A stretch of DNA of 64,000 bases from positions 25,210,037-25,274,036 of the forward strand of contig BSYO01000004.1 of assembly GCA_033239525.1 (NCBI GenBank). Reading direction: 5' to 3'. The first letter of the stretch is position 1; each line of letters begins with the position of its first letter. A model generated the notes under the pieces. That model did not search any database and was not told where the DNA came from. It saw nothing but the letters and a program-made list of their open reading frames with translations. This stretch comes from Nepenthes gracilis (Eukaryota > Streptophyta > Magnoliopsida > Caryophyllales > Nepenthaceae). Shown piece by piece: positions 39,401 to 49,450 of the stretch. Both the position numbers and the translations under genes were made by a program.

Positions 39401-41320
39401 ATGGACTACTGTCTCTCTGTAAAATTGGATTGTAGTGCTCAGTTTTTTAGTTTTCCTCATTCTCACTCTTAGGTCTTGCAGATTGAAAATATCTTTGTTG
39501 TATTTGCTCTCCACATTTTTTCCAAGGAATATCATATACTATAACTGCATGTTTGGTTGGAGGGAATCAGGTGGGAATAAAATATCTATTATCTGGGAAT
39601 AGATATTCTTCTGTTTGGCTACGAATTTAATTGGGAATAAATATTTTCGGAGAATATTTATTTTTAATAATATTATTATTATTTATAATAATAATTATTA
39701 TTATTGTTATTTTATATTATTATTATTATTATTACATCTTGTAATTATTATTATTATATTTTGTAATTATTATTATTGTTATTATTTATTATTATTATTA
39801 CTATATATTATTATTATTATTTGTAATTATTATTATTATTATTATTATTACTATTACTATTATTATTATTATTATTATTATTATTCCTACCTTATTCCTC
39901 GTACTATTCTACAAACCAAATAAATAAATATTAATTTTCACCTTATTCTATTTTAACAACCAAATATGGGAATAACAATTCCAACTCTATTCTCATCCTA
40001 TTCTATTCCTTGGAATAACTATTCTATTATCACCTTATTTCATTCCAGTAACCAAATATACCGTAAATGTTTCAAATCTCACGTCCTTCATCAAAACATT
40101 TTGACTAGAAACTGTTCACATGTATGAAAGACTTCGCTTTTCCCCTTGGATGAGTACTAATATCTCAAGTTCCATATGAGAAACTTAAGGAGTTATCTTT
40201 CAGAATATAATCACCTGAGTGGACTTGCTGCCATTGAAGAGCTCTTCAACTTTTTTGTGTTTATGATGGCAAAGGGCCAACTCCAATGGGCTTGGTTGCT
40301 AGACTAATGGCCTGCTCAAGATGTTTGGTGATTTTAGAGCAAACTCTGTACCACAGACTGCAGGTTTGCATGCTTTACCGTTTTGTCCTGAGTCGTACAA
40401 GGCATTTGTGACTAGAGCTTTATGATATGGGTTTTAAACATGCAACTTCACACCACCCCTACTGGCATTTTGCCTCGTTATCAACAATAACAATGTCATC
40501 ACCAACCAAGAAAGACTAGTTTGTTAACTTCCTTTTGGGTTATATCTCATCCATATCTAACTTCACCAGAAAAGAGTTGCTTCTGTCATTCAACAATCTA
40601 ATATTCAATTCAATATCAACTTCTCCCATTTGTAATGTGCCGCAGCCAGGATGTCACGTATTTGAGTCCGGTTCCATGTTGGGAATTTTAGGAGTTTCCC
40701 TTCACATCTAACTGCACTTACTACTAGCAGCAAGAGCTATTCCCTTTATCTTGGATTGGTTGTTGGACAAGCCCGTTAGCCTCTATATTTTTGTTTGTAG
40801 TATTTGTGTTTTTTGTTAATTTACACCGTGAGATATCTTTGACTGACCGACTGGTAAGAAAATTTGGATCTGCCACTGTTTAGGGGGGAGAACCAATTTA
40901 TCTACGAATGCTTTTAATTTCAGCAAATACTCAGCATCTGCGCAAGCATCATGGACTTTTTAGTTCAGGAAATGAACCTGTCTTTTTCTTGCTTTTTGTC
41001 AGATTATGTTGCCAGAGGCTGTTGCAATTGTCATGGCACCTAAGGATAATTTCAGGTGAGACAAAACTCTGGGAAACACTGCCTAGCTACCTTTGCTTCA
41101 TAATTCCCACCTGCCCATTAACTCTCCTCCCTTCTTGGTACACAGAACGCATGGGATTTTCCGGTTGACCACCCCAGGTGGTATGTCGGTGATTAGACAA
41201 TGCGATTTGCGAGGGTTTCACCCACACGAACCGCCCACAGATGGCGGTCCCATATACAAGCAATGTACAGATGTATATATGAATCCTGATTTGAAGTTTG
41301 ATGTTATAGATCTCAGATGA
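12467..41320 (+). CDS. AMSH1: AMSH-like ubiquitin thioesterase (AMSH1-type), 14 exons, 514 aa
   Basis: A zinc metalloprotease that cleaves K63-linked ubiquitin chains from endosomal cargo and works with ESCRT-III in vacuolar sorting and autophagy (family knowledge). Exons: 12467-12580, 17379-17443, 17668-17743, 17864-18052, 18825-18919, 25834-25939, 26015-26061, 36333-36666, 36927-37016, 37101-37163, 37259-37333, 39029-39091, 41003-41055, 41146-41320; all are GT-AG and in phase. The start has an in-frame TAG 78 bp upstream. Residues about 18-75 are the MIT-like helical domain (DVDNRISLRIYYRIAHNVL, IDLYIMLLRFSSLISETIP). SILGPNGLHGQW (about 193-204) is a plant AMSH hallmark, followed by a Ser/Asp-rich linker. 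The MPN+ domain fills the C-terminus. Length matches Arabidopsis AMSH1 (about 507). The N- and C-termini look more like AMSH1 than AMSH3; family is certain, paralogue less so. Acceptor of exon 5 is the least certain junction. Confidence 0.93.
12581..17378 (+). other. AMSH1 intron 1 (4.8 kb)
   Basis: Bounded by CAG|GTCACT and TTTTGCAG|GCTGAT. No coding similarity was recognised. It holds unassigned short ORFs and one 54-bp tandem duplication near 16391. Confidence 0.8.
16391..16498. repeat. Tandem duplication of about 54 bp with a CACGTG core
   Basis: Two near-identical copies (about 16391-16443 and 16446-16498) share AGGAATATTTTTTAGAAT and CACTTATCACGTGGATGAGG. Each carries a G-box core. It lies inside AMSH1 intron 1, 0.9 kb before exon 2. 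Confidence 0.85.
19336..19480 (+). mobile_element. Au-like tRNA-derived SINE
   Basis: GGTCCAAGGGTAAAGGTG (A-box-like) is followed at the right distance by GAGGTCATAGGTTTAAACC (B-box-like) and by the typical Au body: a GGTCTCTATGTAATGTGAGG stretch, then AAGGCTGTGTGC and ACTCTTCC, ending in a T-run after AAATCTGTC. Au-type SINEs are widespread in flowering plants. The copy is aged. Confidence 0.65.
19850..21500 (+). mobile_element. L1-type LINE relic: reverse transcriptase and zinc-knuckle end
   Basis: Many frameshifted pieces read in order like a plant L1 ORF2. Examples are AEKAYYHVDWEFL near 19970, a decayed GLRQGDPLS-like block near 20140, the active-site region with LTDG in place of FADD near 20280, VIENFENGLSAWK near 20523, SNLPSLPTYF near 20605, LWRFPVEKKAFWRVVIEAKYG-like residues near 20818-20880, and SELFSHASNPN near 21062. 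A WGLNRYGF piece near 21260 and a NLQKRSSHW piece near 21410 match the zf-RVT end. Stops and frameshifts are plentiful, so it is dead. It lies in the sense direction in AMSH1 intron 5. The 5' end and poly-A tail were not found. Confidence 0.8.
22550..22690. repeat. Three degenerate units of 45-50 bp
   Basis: Units share GACACTTTG, a GCCCAAAAGA-type core and a GTCTGTGCTTCCTA-type end. The stretch before it repeats related words such as ACACGTGTCGG and CATGTCGGACACC. It belongs to a GTGTCGG-rich repeat that may begin near 21940 (GACACGGAACACGGACACG). The type of element was not identified. Confidence 0.55.
22696..22960. repeat. 133-bp tandem duplication
   Basis: Copy 1 (22696-22828) and copy 2 (22829-22960) start CGAAT and end GATTTGCAACCA, differing at only a few bases. 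Near-identity points to a recent duplication. It extends a minus-strand ORF without a stop in the unit, as 133 is not a multiple of three but several frames stay open. Confidence 0.95.
22996..23442 (-). other. Unassigned antisense ORF, 148 codons
   Basis: The longest open frame in intron 5, running against AMSH1 and upstream of the 133-bp duplication in its own reading direction. It has a Cys-containing basic middle (TCYRNCPKRNHL) and a Lys/Asp-rich part, then stays close to open frames into the duplicated DNA. I recognise no family. It may be a relic of a transposon gene or a chance ORF. No promoter is evident. Confidence 0.25.
24978..24998. repeat. (CAG)7 microsatellite
   Basis: Seven perfect CAG units in AMSH1 intron 5, on the coding strand. 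A potentially length-variable marker. Confidence 0.95.
27050..27460 (+). mobile_element. Second L1-type LINE relic (end of RT domain)
   Basis: In changing frames, the order RMEHIERLFWEGV (about 27170-27205), WDVVVTCHVPKGR (about 27233-27270) and IWHGGFYSLYAH (about 27367-27402) matches the plant L1 ORF2 stretch that normally reads like IEKLQRDFLWGG, WDVVCxPKxxGG and LWxxVIxxKYG. It is short and decayed, and has the same orientation as the LINE relic in intron 5. Confidence 0.55.
31224..33283 (+). mobile_element. Candidate old solo LTR, about 2 kb
   Basis: It may start TGTAACAATCATATCACGTCC and end CATATCGTACA, terminal TGTA/TACA. Near its 3' third lies TATTTATAGAAAATGGGCG (32950-32976), a TATA-like site of the type found in long plant gypsy (Tekay/Del) LTRs, preceded by a CT-rich tract. 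No target-site duplication is visible and the 3' edge touches the RTE relic. The same landmarks occur in the remnant at 5834-6920. Confidence 0.4.
33272..34900 (-). mobile_element. RTE-type LINE relic, antisense in AMSH1 intron 7
   Basis: Minus-strand pieces follow the plant RTE reverse transcriptase in order from high to low coordinates: MNNLWNSIIGGLKYLAF (about 34780-34730), YIDALQDM (about 33810-33785), a LLTTISTHQGS block near 33730-33700, a TRGVESNLELWHMASE stretch near 33600-33560, and INRFHYLGYIVQKGRNEEN (about 33445-33390). The last matches the family's FRYLGSIIQxxGE motif, usually followed by IQAGWxKWRxASGVLCD. Frameshifts, stops and a T17 run near 33920 show it is dead. Confidence 0.7.
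35833..35970 (+). mobile_element. Au-like SINE, second copy
   Basis: The copy reads GCCTTGACACAATGGTAAAG (A-box part), then a weak B-box region (GATATGGGATCAAAT), TCTTTGCCGCATAGGGGTTA and GTGTATACCCTTACCC, all in the Au order. It is more diverged than the copy at 19336 and has the same orientation. Confidence 0.55.
37334..39028 (+). other. AMSH1 intron 11 (1.7 kb)
   Basis: Splits the two JAMM histidines. Around 37790-38040 is a GC-richer patch (ACCCGCAAAATCGACCTGAC, CCAATCCTACCCTAACC) that looks like a small inserted repeat; its class was not identified. Confidence 0.6.
39550..40058. mobile_element. Palindromic MITE-like element with an ATT-expanded centre
   Basis: The left end TGTTTGGTTGGAGGGAATCA and the right end, which reads on the other strand TATTTGGTTACTGGAATGAA, form long imperfect inverted repeats rich in GGAATA words. 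The centre (about 39660-39890) is almost pure ATT repeat. No clear target-site duplication was seen, so the superfamily is open. It lies in AMSH1 intron 12. Confidence 0.6.
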
Positions 41321-41571
41321 TCATTGTCTCTCACCCCAAGGATATGGTTGAGGTAATTGAGAACCTCCAACATTCTCTTTTACTTAAGTTGATGCACACA
41401 CATGATTTTCAGATCTAGCGGTCAATGCCCCGCATATTATTGCAGCAAATATTGTAAAATGAAAAGGAAGTATATAATTTGCAGTGCTCTTCATTCGTCA
41501 TTATTATTGTTATCCATCAAGTATATATGTAATTTGTAAAGTATGGTTTGTTGCTTTTCATGTTCATCACA

Positions 41572-41577
41572 AATAAA
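41572..41577 (+). terminator. Likely AMSH1 polyadenylation signal
   Basis: CACAAATAAATGG gives a canonical AATAAA 252 bp after the stop codon, preceded by a T/G-rich stretch (TTTGTTGCTTTTCATGTTC), as plant 3' ends often have. Confidence 0.4.
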
Positions 41578-44489
41578 TGGTCTGTACACAGGTGGGTTAA
41601 GGCCATGCTTGGTACTGCTTAAATTCCAAGTGTTACATAGCTTATTAGCAGCTAATCTAAGCAGCCGTGATTCATGTTTAGTGGAGCATACCTCATGAGC
41701 ATACCTCATGTTAGTAGTAATGCTCCGGGATTACTCTCTATATACCTAATTTGACACGATATGACATTTATTCATATATTTATTGGGCTTGTTAATATAA
41801 ATGAGTAGAAGGGATGACAAGTGGCAAAGGGGACTTCAAAAGTGTTCTTAGAATCTCTCTCCAAGTAATGTTACAGGGATACTATTCAAACACCCATTTC
41901 AATATGGCTTTTTATTCATTAATTTTTGTGTGGGTCCAATGTTAATGAAGATTGTGTTGGATTTTGGATCATTTTCTTATAAATTTCGTATCCAATGGAT
42001 GAGTCATCTAAAGGGTCACATAATGTTCATACAATTGTAAGTTTTGTTTGAGTGAAATTATTTGTAAAAAATTCTGTGAGAAGGCTACGAGGTGGTTGCT
42101 TAAACATCAAGATTAGAAGAATTTACAGTAGCTATTTATAGGAGGATCTTGAGCTTGTCATTTAAGCGCTAGGACCCGGAGGATGTTTTAGCGGTGACCA
42201 TGAGATGGCTAGAAGTTAGTCGCTTAAGCCGCCATGTGGGGTGTAAAACATCCTGACCTGATTTTTAGGGCACTAAAATCATTTTCAATATAAAAGAGTG
42301 CCACACGAAGAGAAAGACGATAAGGAAATTTAACATTCGATTGAGATTTAATTCTAATTTTATTTTTTTTAGTAAACTCGGATTCGTTGTTTTAGTTTTG
42401 TTTTTTGGATGTATTATAATTAGTTGCTCGTATTTTTTAGTATATTTTATTTAGTGGCTTATTGGACGTGTTGGAGTTGTGTTTAATGGGTTATTTACTC
42501 GAGTTTTAGTGAAGAGATTTTGGAGAAAATTGGGCTAATATATTCTCAGACTAATGGGATTAATTAAAACAAATGAATAGGTAGGTTAAGGTTTTTTCCG
42601 ATTAAATTGCATTATTTATTATAAGATATAACTAAATGTGATACTATCTGATCCTACGGGAATTAGATTAGAAAGCGATAAATATTACGTCCAAACAAAT
42701 AACGTGTTGGCCTCTCATTACGTTTTGGTCACATCTGCCACCCTCGTTACGTACTCAAACCCATAAAAAATGAATAAACTAAATATTAATTACTAAACTT
42801 AATTAAAATTAAATTATCTAATTATCCTCATATTTTATAGAATATGATTAATATACATGTGTATTGTAAATTGATACGTGAGAAAAATTTATGCAAATCA
42901 TTTTTTTAAGCCAACCGGTCACCAAGTGAAATGACAGATTTGATCGGACTCGGTTTAGATTTTAAATTTTTTGTGAATATATATATTTGGATTCAGATGA
43001 GTATCATTTTTTATAAAAAAAAATTATTTAAATAAATGATTTTGTTTTGCATTATCGATATTTTTATGTTAAGAATTCTCATTTAAAATATTTGAGTATT
43101 TAAATATTATATTTTTAAAAATATTTTATATGCTTAGATATTTATTACGAAAATGAGAATTTTTGAATAAAATACTGAAAAAATACTCACACTTTCAACT
43201 ATTTTACCAAAAATTTGTGGAAAAACAGAGGAAAAAAGTAGCCTCTTTTATGATTAATTAATTATTTTTTTAATTTTTTTGGTGGGTAATGTGTTACTAT
43301 CAAGTCATATTTTTTATACAAAACATTTATAGAGGAAGTCTGAGTAATATAAAAATCTGTCTACCTGCCCATATAAAGTTGGTTATAAAGGGTTATGCAT
43401 TTGTGGAATATCTAACAAAACTCTAAAACATAAATAATATTTATATTCGATTGAGGAGGACTGTATTTTTCATTAAAAAATATATAAAATTATTTTAATA
43501 TGTTTTAATATATACTGTTAATTCAAAAATGCTGTTAATTTTATTTTTATAAAATTTAAAATTAATTAAAATAAGTTATTTTTCATGATTAAACCATAGC
43601 CAATTATTTAGAAAAATTGATAAATTAAGATTTAGAAATATAATGCGATATCATAATTGTAAGAATCATGGCTAAAAAGGTTTATACAAAGGACCACCAA
43701 AACACCACCGTCACTTCAGCCCAAAAGTGGTGGCGGGAATAATCTGATGGTCTTAAATCCACGACCAGGTCCTCTTATCCTTACCAATAGCTTGTGGGTG
43801 GGGCTACATTTCATCTGGGTTGTCACTATTAATAATTATGAATATTAAAATATTATTGATTTATTTGTGTGTTATCATAAAATATCTTGCACAAGACAAA
43901 ACATTAATAAATATTTTAAGAAAATGACATTTTCATAAAAAAATCATTTGAAAAATATATTCTGTGAACTATCAGCTCCTGTCGAAAAATACAATTATTT
44001 TTTCACCTGAGCCGTTATTATTAGAATCCTTTCTAAAATCTGATTAAAGGTTCTGATTCAGATATCGCTTATGTCTTCTTCTTGCATTGTCAAAACAAAA
44101 TCCATCTCATTAAGCCTATAATTATTAAAAATTTTAAGATAGATTTTTTCTTTCTTTTTTAAGTGAATTTATCGAGTTAAAATTATATTGATTTTTTTTA
44201 TAATAAAAAAAATAATTGAGCAAGTTGCTTGAAGCCATACCTTAGAGAACATGAGGCTTTACTTAGGTTATAAAATTCAACATTCAACTTTCTATGGCTA
44301 ATGATCAAATGTTACAAAATTCCAAGAAGCCATGCTTCTCTCTCTCTTTCTGTGTCCAAGTCAAGTAGACTAAATGGTCAAATCCAAAAGAAACATTGTA
44401 TGGACGTCGTGAATTGGGAGGAAAATCGCATTAAATTATTGGAAAGAGGTCACACATTTTTCATAAAGAAGAGTAATTTCTATTTTTTT

Positions 44490-44621
44490 AGTTTTAATTA
44501 TTGATCCTAAAATAAACAGTTAAATTTTTATCATTTTATAATAGTTTATTATAATTAATCAAATTAAAAATTTTAAAATAATTAAATTATAATCATTTAT
44601 ATTTAAATAAATTATTAAAAC
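44490..44621. repeat. AT-rich palindromic element, copy a (diverged)
   Basis: Ends AGTTTTAATTATT and AATTATTAAAACT are inverted copies. The inner ATTAAATTATAATCATTTAT resembles the core found in copies b to e. Lowest-confidence member. Confidence 0.45.
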
Positions 44622-44985
44622 TGAAAAACTTATGAACTGCTTCTCTCATCAACGATGTAACATAATTATAATATCTTATTTTTATTTCTAAAGTTAAAAA
44701 TTTTAATTTATTTTCGGATAAAATTATTTACCATTTATCATAGTGTGACAAAAATATTAAACTAAAGTTTCTGTTTGTGTGTTAAAGATTTGATAACCCA
44801 TTTTTCAAATATATAATATATCTAAAATAATCTTTAAATTTATAATAGTAAGTTTTATTTCTACATTTACTATAACTCGATTTAATTATGCCCTTTTTTT
44901 AGAGTATATTAATATCAAAAGAGTTGAATATTATTATATATATATTTTTATTTTTTTACAGATTTTTAAATAAAATGAGAGCAAA

Positions 44986-44993
44986 TATAAATA
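44986..44993 (+). promoter_or_regulatory. Possible TATA box of the DUF1645 gene
   Basis: TATAAATA leads into an (AT)n run 247 bp before the ATG. In such AT-rich DNA this is only suggestive. Confidence 0.3.
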
Positions 44994-45239
44994 TATATAT
45001 ATATTATTTTTGTATTTTTAATGCTTGTTCTATTGCAGTTAGCTTTATGGTATGCTAACTCGGTCCATTAATAACACAGATTTTGTATGTAAAATACGTT
45101 GGCGGGTCAATTTTTGTTCTTTTCTCGCTTTCCTTCTTCGTCAAGGAAGAGAACCATCGTGAACCCTTTTTCCACCCGGCTCTTTCTCTCTTTATCTCCC
45201 TCGCTTCTCGAGTGCTTCACTGCATTCTACTCTTCTGCC

Positions 45240-45986
45240 ATGGGCTCAGAAAATTCAATCGATCACTCAACCGCACGGATTTCGTTTTCTGATGATCTTC
45301 ACCTACGAGAAGCAGATTCGACCCCAGCCACGGAGCAGGTGCTCTCGACCTCCTCAGACACAAATTCCGATTTCGATTTCTGCAAGTTAGGGCATGAAGA
45401 ATTTGAATTCCCACCCGCCGACGAGCTTTTTTCCGAAGGGATCATTATCCCCGTTCAGATCCGCAAAAGCTACAGTGGTGCTGTCAAGTCGTCGGCGATA
45501 TCTGCAAGTGTCGCCGCTGACGGTTCAGAATCTGAAGTGGTAGATTCGACGAAAGCTAGTTTGATACGTGAAGAAAAGAGAGGATTGAAGTCGCTGTGGA
45601 GGTTCAGGCGGAGTAGTAGTCTCAATGGCGATCAGAAGAAGAGCTATTTATCCATTTGCTCACTTCCACTTCTGCTGAGAAGCAATTCAGCAGGCTCCGT
45701 GTCAGCTGCAAATCCGAAAATTAGCGGTAAGAACCAGTCGCTGAATTCAGAGATTAAACTACCTGCTCTTTCTTCACGCGCATCTTCATCTTCTTCTTTG
45801 TGTATCTCACAAAGGCCTCCTACGTCAAATTCGAAGAAGAGAAATTATGGATACGGCGTCCGGAGCACTAGTAGTGCTCCTGTTTTGAATGTACCGCCTC
45901 CTTACATTGCTAAAGGGACATCAGATCTTTTAGGTCTTGCTTCCTTCTTTCGTAACAGTAAACTTAAGAATACCAAGAAACCATGA
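45240..45986 (+). CDS. DUF1645 family protein, intronless, 248 aa
   Basis: A plant-specific protein of unknown biochemical role; rice OsSGL of the same family affects grain length and drought response. The ATG at 45240 has a good context (CTGCCATGG). The open frame runs 141 bp further upstream, but without an ATG. Family marks in order: FDFCKLGHEEFEFPPADELFS (about residues 45-65; the ADELF core is diagnostic) followed by IIIPVQ, a basic KSLWRFRRSSS patch (about 117-128), SLPLLLRSNSAGSV (about 142-156), a Ser-rich stretch (SSRASSSSSLC), and the C-terminal APVLNVPPPYIAKGTSDL plus LGLASFFR. The basic ending and lack of a signal peptide or membrane segment suggest a soluble, perhaps nuclear protein (inference). 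Codon use is richer in GC than the flanks, as expected for a real gene. Confidence 0.9.
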   Translation: MGSENSIDHSTARISFSDDLHLREADSTPATEQVLSTSSDTNSDFDFCKLGHEEFEFPPADELFSEGIIIPVQIRKSYSGAVKSSAISASVAADGSESEVVDSTKASLIREEKRGLKSLWRFRRSSSLNGDQKKSYLSICSLPLLLRSNSAGSVSAANPKISGKNQSLNSEIKLPALSSRASSSSSLCISQRPPTSNSKKRNYGYGVRSTSSAPVLNVPPPYIAKGTSDLLGLASFFRNSKLKNTKKP

Positions 45987-46687
45987 GAGAACACCACGAA
46001 ACCATGATCACCATAAGATGAGTTCATCCGTATTTAAAATTTTGCTATTTGAATTATAAAAGTAATCATATGCTGTAATTCTCTGGCCTTTGTCACTGTG
46101 TTCCCTCCCACTTTCGTTTGATTACAGTCTGCAGGATGATGTCCCTCTCTTTTTAATTATGGGAATTCTGTATGCTAGAATCATACATACAGTTTATTAA
46201 AATAATTAAATATATTTTATTTATAAATTATTTTTTACAGATATAATTTTTAATAAAATATAAATAATTTAAAAATTAATTCTATTTTTATCCCATAAAA
46301 TATACATCTACCCATCACTTGATGGGATTTTTATAAGAGCATTATTCTAGCCCTAGCCCTATAAAAGAGAGAATGAGACGTCGTCTACACAGTTGCAGTT
46401 TCTTTATTTTATTATTGAAATTATTAAATATAAATTTAATAGTCTATATATATATATATCATAGCAAACTATACAATTACACTCATTTTATACAAAAATT
46501 GATTCAACAGTCGATCAAAATTTACACAAATCTCATGCAAAACTTTCTTCCACGTTTCCACCTGTGCCATAATTAAGCCAACTTTGCATGTAATTCCTTA
46601 TAAAATTTTTATTTGTACGTTGCTTGCAGGAATATAACGCCAAAATCCTACCAATTCACCAGTTTCTCTGATTAAGAAGAAAAAAGA

Positions 46688-46701
46688 AAACCCTAACCCT
46701 A
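46688..46701 (+). promoter_or_regulatory. Telo-box, double (AAACCCTAACCCTA)
   Basis: This interstitial telomere motif is typical of leaders of plant ribosomal-protein and other growth genes. It stands directly before an ATG at 46703, with a purine-rich leader (AAGAAGAAAAAAG) before it. Confidence 0.6.
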
Positions 46702-46702
46702 C

Positions 46703-46786
46703 ATGGAAGTGACCCACTGCAACGAAATCGTAGAAGACAAGAGGATTAACTTCTTCATTTTCAACTTTCTTCTATTAAAAAACTGA
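46703..46786 (+). other. Short ORF after the telo-box (27 aa), unassigned
   Basis: Starts MEVTHCNEIVEDKR and then drifts into a Phe/Leu-rich end before TGA. The first half has balanced composition and the second looks like translated noncoding DNA. It may be the first exon of a lost or unrecognised gene; I see no convincing splice donor or second exon. Confidence 0.2.
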
Positions 46787-48210
46787 CGATATTTTTAATT
46801 AAAAGAATAGATATTTCTTGGGAATTCTCTAGAATGGATGTTTGATTGTTAGATTACATATTAAATACGCTGACATGACTGTAAACTTTCTTGAATAATA
46901 TTTTAATGGAATTTGAGAAACTCAGTTGAAAGATATACTTTCAAGCATGATGAGTTAGAAAACAGTTGGGACGTGACATGGAGACAGAGAATAAACGTAA
47001 AGAATCAATTGTAGATGCACCCAAAAAAAAACCCACATTGTGGACCTATGCTTTTTTTTTTTTTTCTAAATTATTGAGACAATAGGTGAAATTAATTACA
47101 TGTTATATATAAAAATAGTAGAAAATAAATGTTCAAGACTAAAATAAGTGTAAGGCCCTGCTAAATATTTCCTTATTTAATGATAGATTTTAAACAATAA
47201 ATGCCTACTAAATAAAAATTCTTGATAGATGCATGACAAAAAACAGATATAAAACTATATATATATATATTATAAGTATATTTTTATATGTAAATTTGAT
47301 TGTACATAAAATATATTACCTAAATAATGCTTATGAATGACATTATGTACTTAAAATTTGACATAAATTTATAGAATAAGAGCTGTGAAAAAGAATATTA
47401 TACTAAGAGTGTACAAAAGAATTAAAAACTTGCGATTATTGATATCTATTCGGATTATGGTTACACTGCTTTAATTTTGCTATTGTCCGACCCGATTGAT
47501 ATATATAATCTATTTTTATTTTATTAAAATGTAAAAATAATTTTTATTAAAATATATATGTTTAATAAGGGTGTTATTTAAACCAGTTTAAATATATATA
47601 TATTTATGCTTTTAATTTTTTGATAATTTTTTGTATTTTTTGTCAAAAATTGTTGTTCCAAACTAACCTATCAAACTAATTCAATTATAATTTAATTTTT
47701 TATGGAATTAATTTAGCCAATTTTAGTTTAAAAAATGCTCGAGAATCAATTATTCAAAGCGACAACACCTTTATCTAATACATAAAAATGGGGAGGAATG
47801 GGTTCTACAGAGGATATGAGTACGAATGAGATTGAAAAAAAGAAAGAAAGAATTCGCATAAAAGAAAAACATCATTTATATTAATTAATTATATATTTAT
47901 TTATATTAGAATTATTAATTTTAACATGATAAGATAAAAATAGAAGAAAATAAAATTTAATATATTATATTTAATAAATTTGTTATAAATAAGTACATAA
48001 TTAAATACATAAATAATATTTTTTAATTTAAAAAAATAAAAAGGAAGTATTTATCCTGACATAAATAAAAAAGCTAGAGGGGACAAGATAAATAATTGGT
48101 GGCTTTCTTTCACTGTTGTCTCGCAGCTTTTAAACCTTTCACTCCCAATATGCTCTTTTTCTTCTTTTGGATCCTTTACTTTCGACACACTGCTTCCTCT
48201 TTTCTACTCA

Positions 48211-48243
<33 letters not shown>
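48211..48243. repeat. (AAT)11 microsatellite
   Basis: Perfect AAT units, preceded by a C/T-rich 90-bp stretch. Confidence 0.9.
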
Positions 48244-48244
<1 letters not shown>

Positions 48245-48952
48245 TATCTCTCGAGAATTCAAATTACCATATAAATTAAGAAGTTAATTATCTGATTTGA
48301 ATATTCGAATACAAATGAGTATAATTTTTATAATTATAAATTTAAATTATGCGCACTATAACAAGTTAAATTAAAGATAAAATATATGTATAACTCGTTT
48401 ATTAGTATATTCTTCGATATTTAAATTAGTGATCTTTCTAAATATATGAAAAGATGTTGAAAGAAAATATAGTGAATGAAAAATAATGGGGATAAGTGTT
48501 TGTTTAAAGAGTTGTACTCCTTTTATGTATTTGTTTGACTAAGTGGCATTTTTTTCTCTCTTTGTCACTTGTCCCCTTCTTTTGGGGAGATGTTTAATTT
48601 ATAGATAGAGGTATTGTTTATCTAATTAGCATTTGAGATTGATGCATATGTTAGACACCGTTTTGAATCAATGATGAAAGATATTGCCAACAGTGGGTAA
48701 CAGCCGTCTCTATTTAATAATGAGACCACCTGATTTTCAAGGTTTAACATCGTTTCAATCACAAATTATGATCTTTTAATATTTACATATTCAGACTTTG
48801 TCTTTTCGGATTAGATATTCGAATACTATCGTCTAATGGGTATTGTAGTATTTTTATTGGGTTATTGATATTTTTATCTTTTATCAAACTGAATATTGGG
48901 TCACTTATCAAATTAAGTATAGGGTCGGCCCATTTTTAACTGTACCCATCTT

Positions 48953-48953
48953 C

Positions 48954-48984
<31 letters not shown>
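48953..48984. repeat. (TAA)n microsatellite, about 10 units
   Basis: Perfect TAA/AAT units 0.7 kb from the previous one. Confidence 0.9.
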
Positions 48985-48985
<1 letters not shown>

Positions 48986-49276
48986 GATCCAATGTAAATA
49001 ATTTCAATATTGTAAAATCTAAAATGTATTAATTTAAATTATTTTTATTAAATAATAAAGATATATAATTAATCTTATTAGCAAAGATAACGTATCAGAT
49101 AAACTTAATATTTGACACAAATTAAATTTATAATTATAAACGGGGAATGTGCATGCTTAGCTTTATAGTTTTTTTTCCCCTTCTTTGGGTGGTTAGAACA
49201 AGGCAGTTGCTTTTAATAAATTGGTACGGCAAAAGCTTCTCAAATAAAGAGGCATGGATTAACGTGGCTTTATTTT

Positions 49277-49450
49277 TTAAAGAGAAAAAATAAATATTTT
49301 TTAGATTTAAATTATTTATTTTTAAATTAAGGATTATAATTTAATTTTTATAAAATAATTTAAAAATTAATTAAAATTAATTATTAAATTATAATTATTT
49401 ATTTTAAAATAAATAATTTAAATTTAAAGAATAAATTTCTTTATTTCTTG
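49277..49450. repeat. AT-rich palindromic element, copy b
   Basis: Left arm GATTTAAATTATTTATTTTT and right arm with AAATAAATAATTTAAATTTA are inverted copies. The outer ends (TTAAAGAGAAAAAATAAAT and TTCTTTATTTCTTG) also pair. Core AAATTATAATTATTTATTTT is shared with copies d and e. Confidence 0.7.

Larger units (their letters stand above)
36927..41320 (+). other. AMSH1: MPN+/JAMM catalytic module of AMSH1 (exons 9-14)
   Basis: Residues 343-514. The JAMM ligands are all present: Glu363 in LETCGVLAG, His418 at the end of exon 11 (LFPLGWIH), His420 and Asp431 in exon 12 (THPTQSCFMSSID), giving the exact H-x-H-x10-D spacing. Intron 11 splits the motif between the two histidines. The QSCFMSSID and HTHYSYQ stretches belong to the insertions that recognise the ubiquitin around Lys63 in AMSH enzymes. 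The final exon carries a CDLRGFHPHE segment (family Cys and His ligands of the second zinc) and ends VIDLR. The enzyme should be active. Confidence 0.92.
41321..44985. other. Intergenic DNA between AMSH1 and the DUF1645 gene
   Basis: Contains the AMSH1 3' UTR, then AT-rich DNA. A GC-richer patch at 42090-42300 and another at 43680-43810 have no recognisable coding. One copy of the AT-rich palindromic family lies at 44490-44621. Confidence 0.6.

Noticed and set aside
39615..39923. 102-codon ORF of Tyr, Ile and Leu
   Set aside because: It is only the translation of the ATT repeat.
40640..40760. Possible third SINE (GGATGTCACGTATTTGAGTCC, B-box-like)
   Set aside because: No A-box part at the right distance and the body does not follow the Au order.
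45099..45239. Longer N-terminus for the DUF1645 protein
   Set aside because: The extension begins at TTG, has no ATG, and reads as a Phe/Ser-rich leader; family similarity begins after the ATG at 45240.
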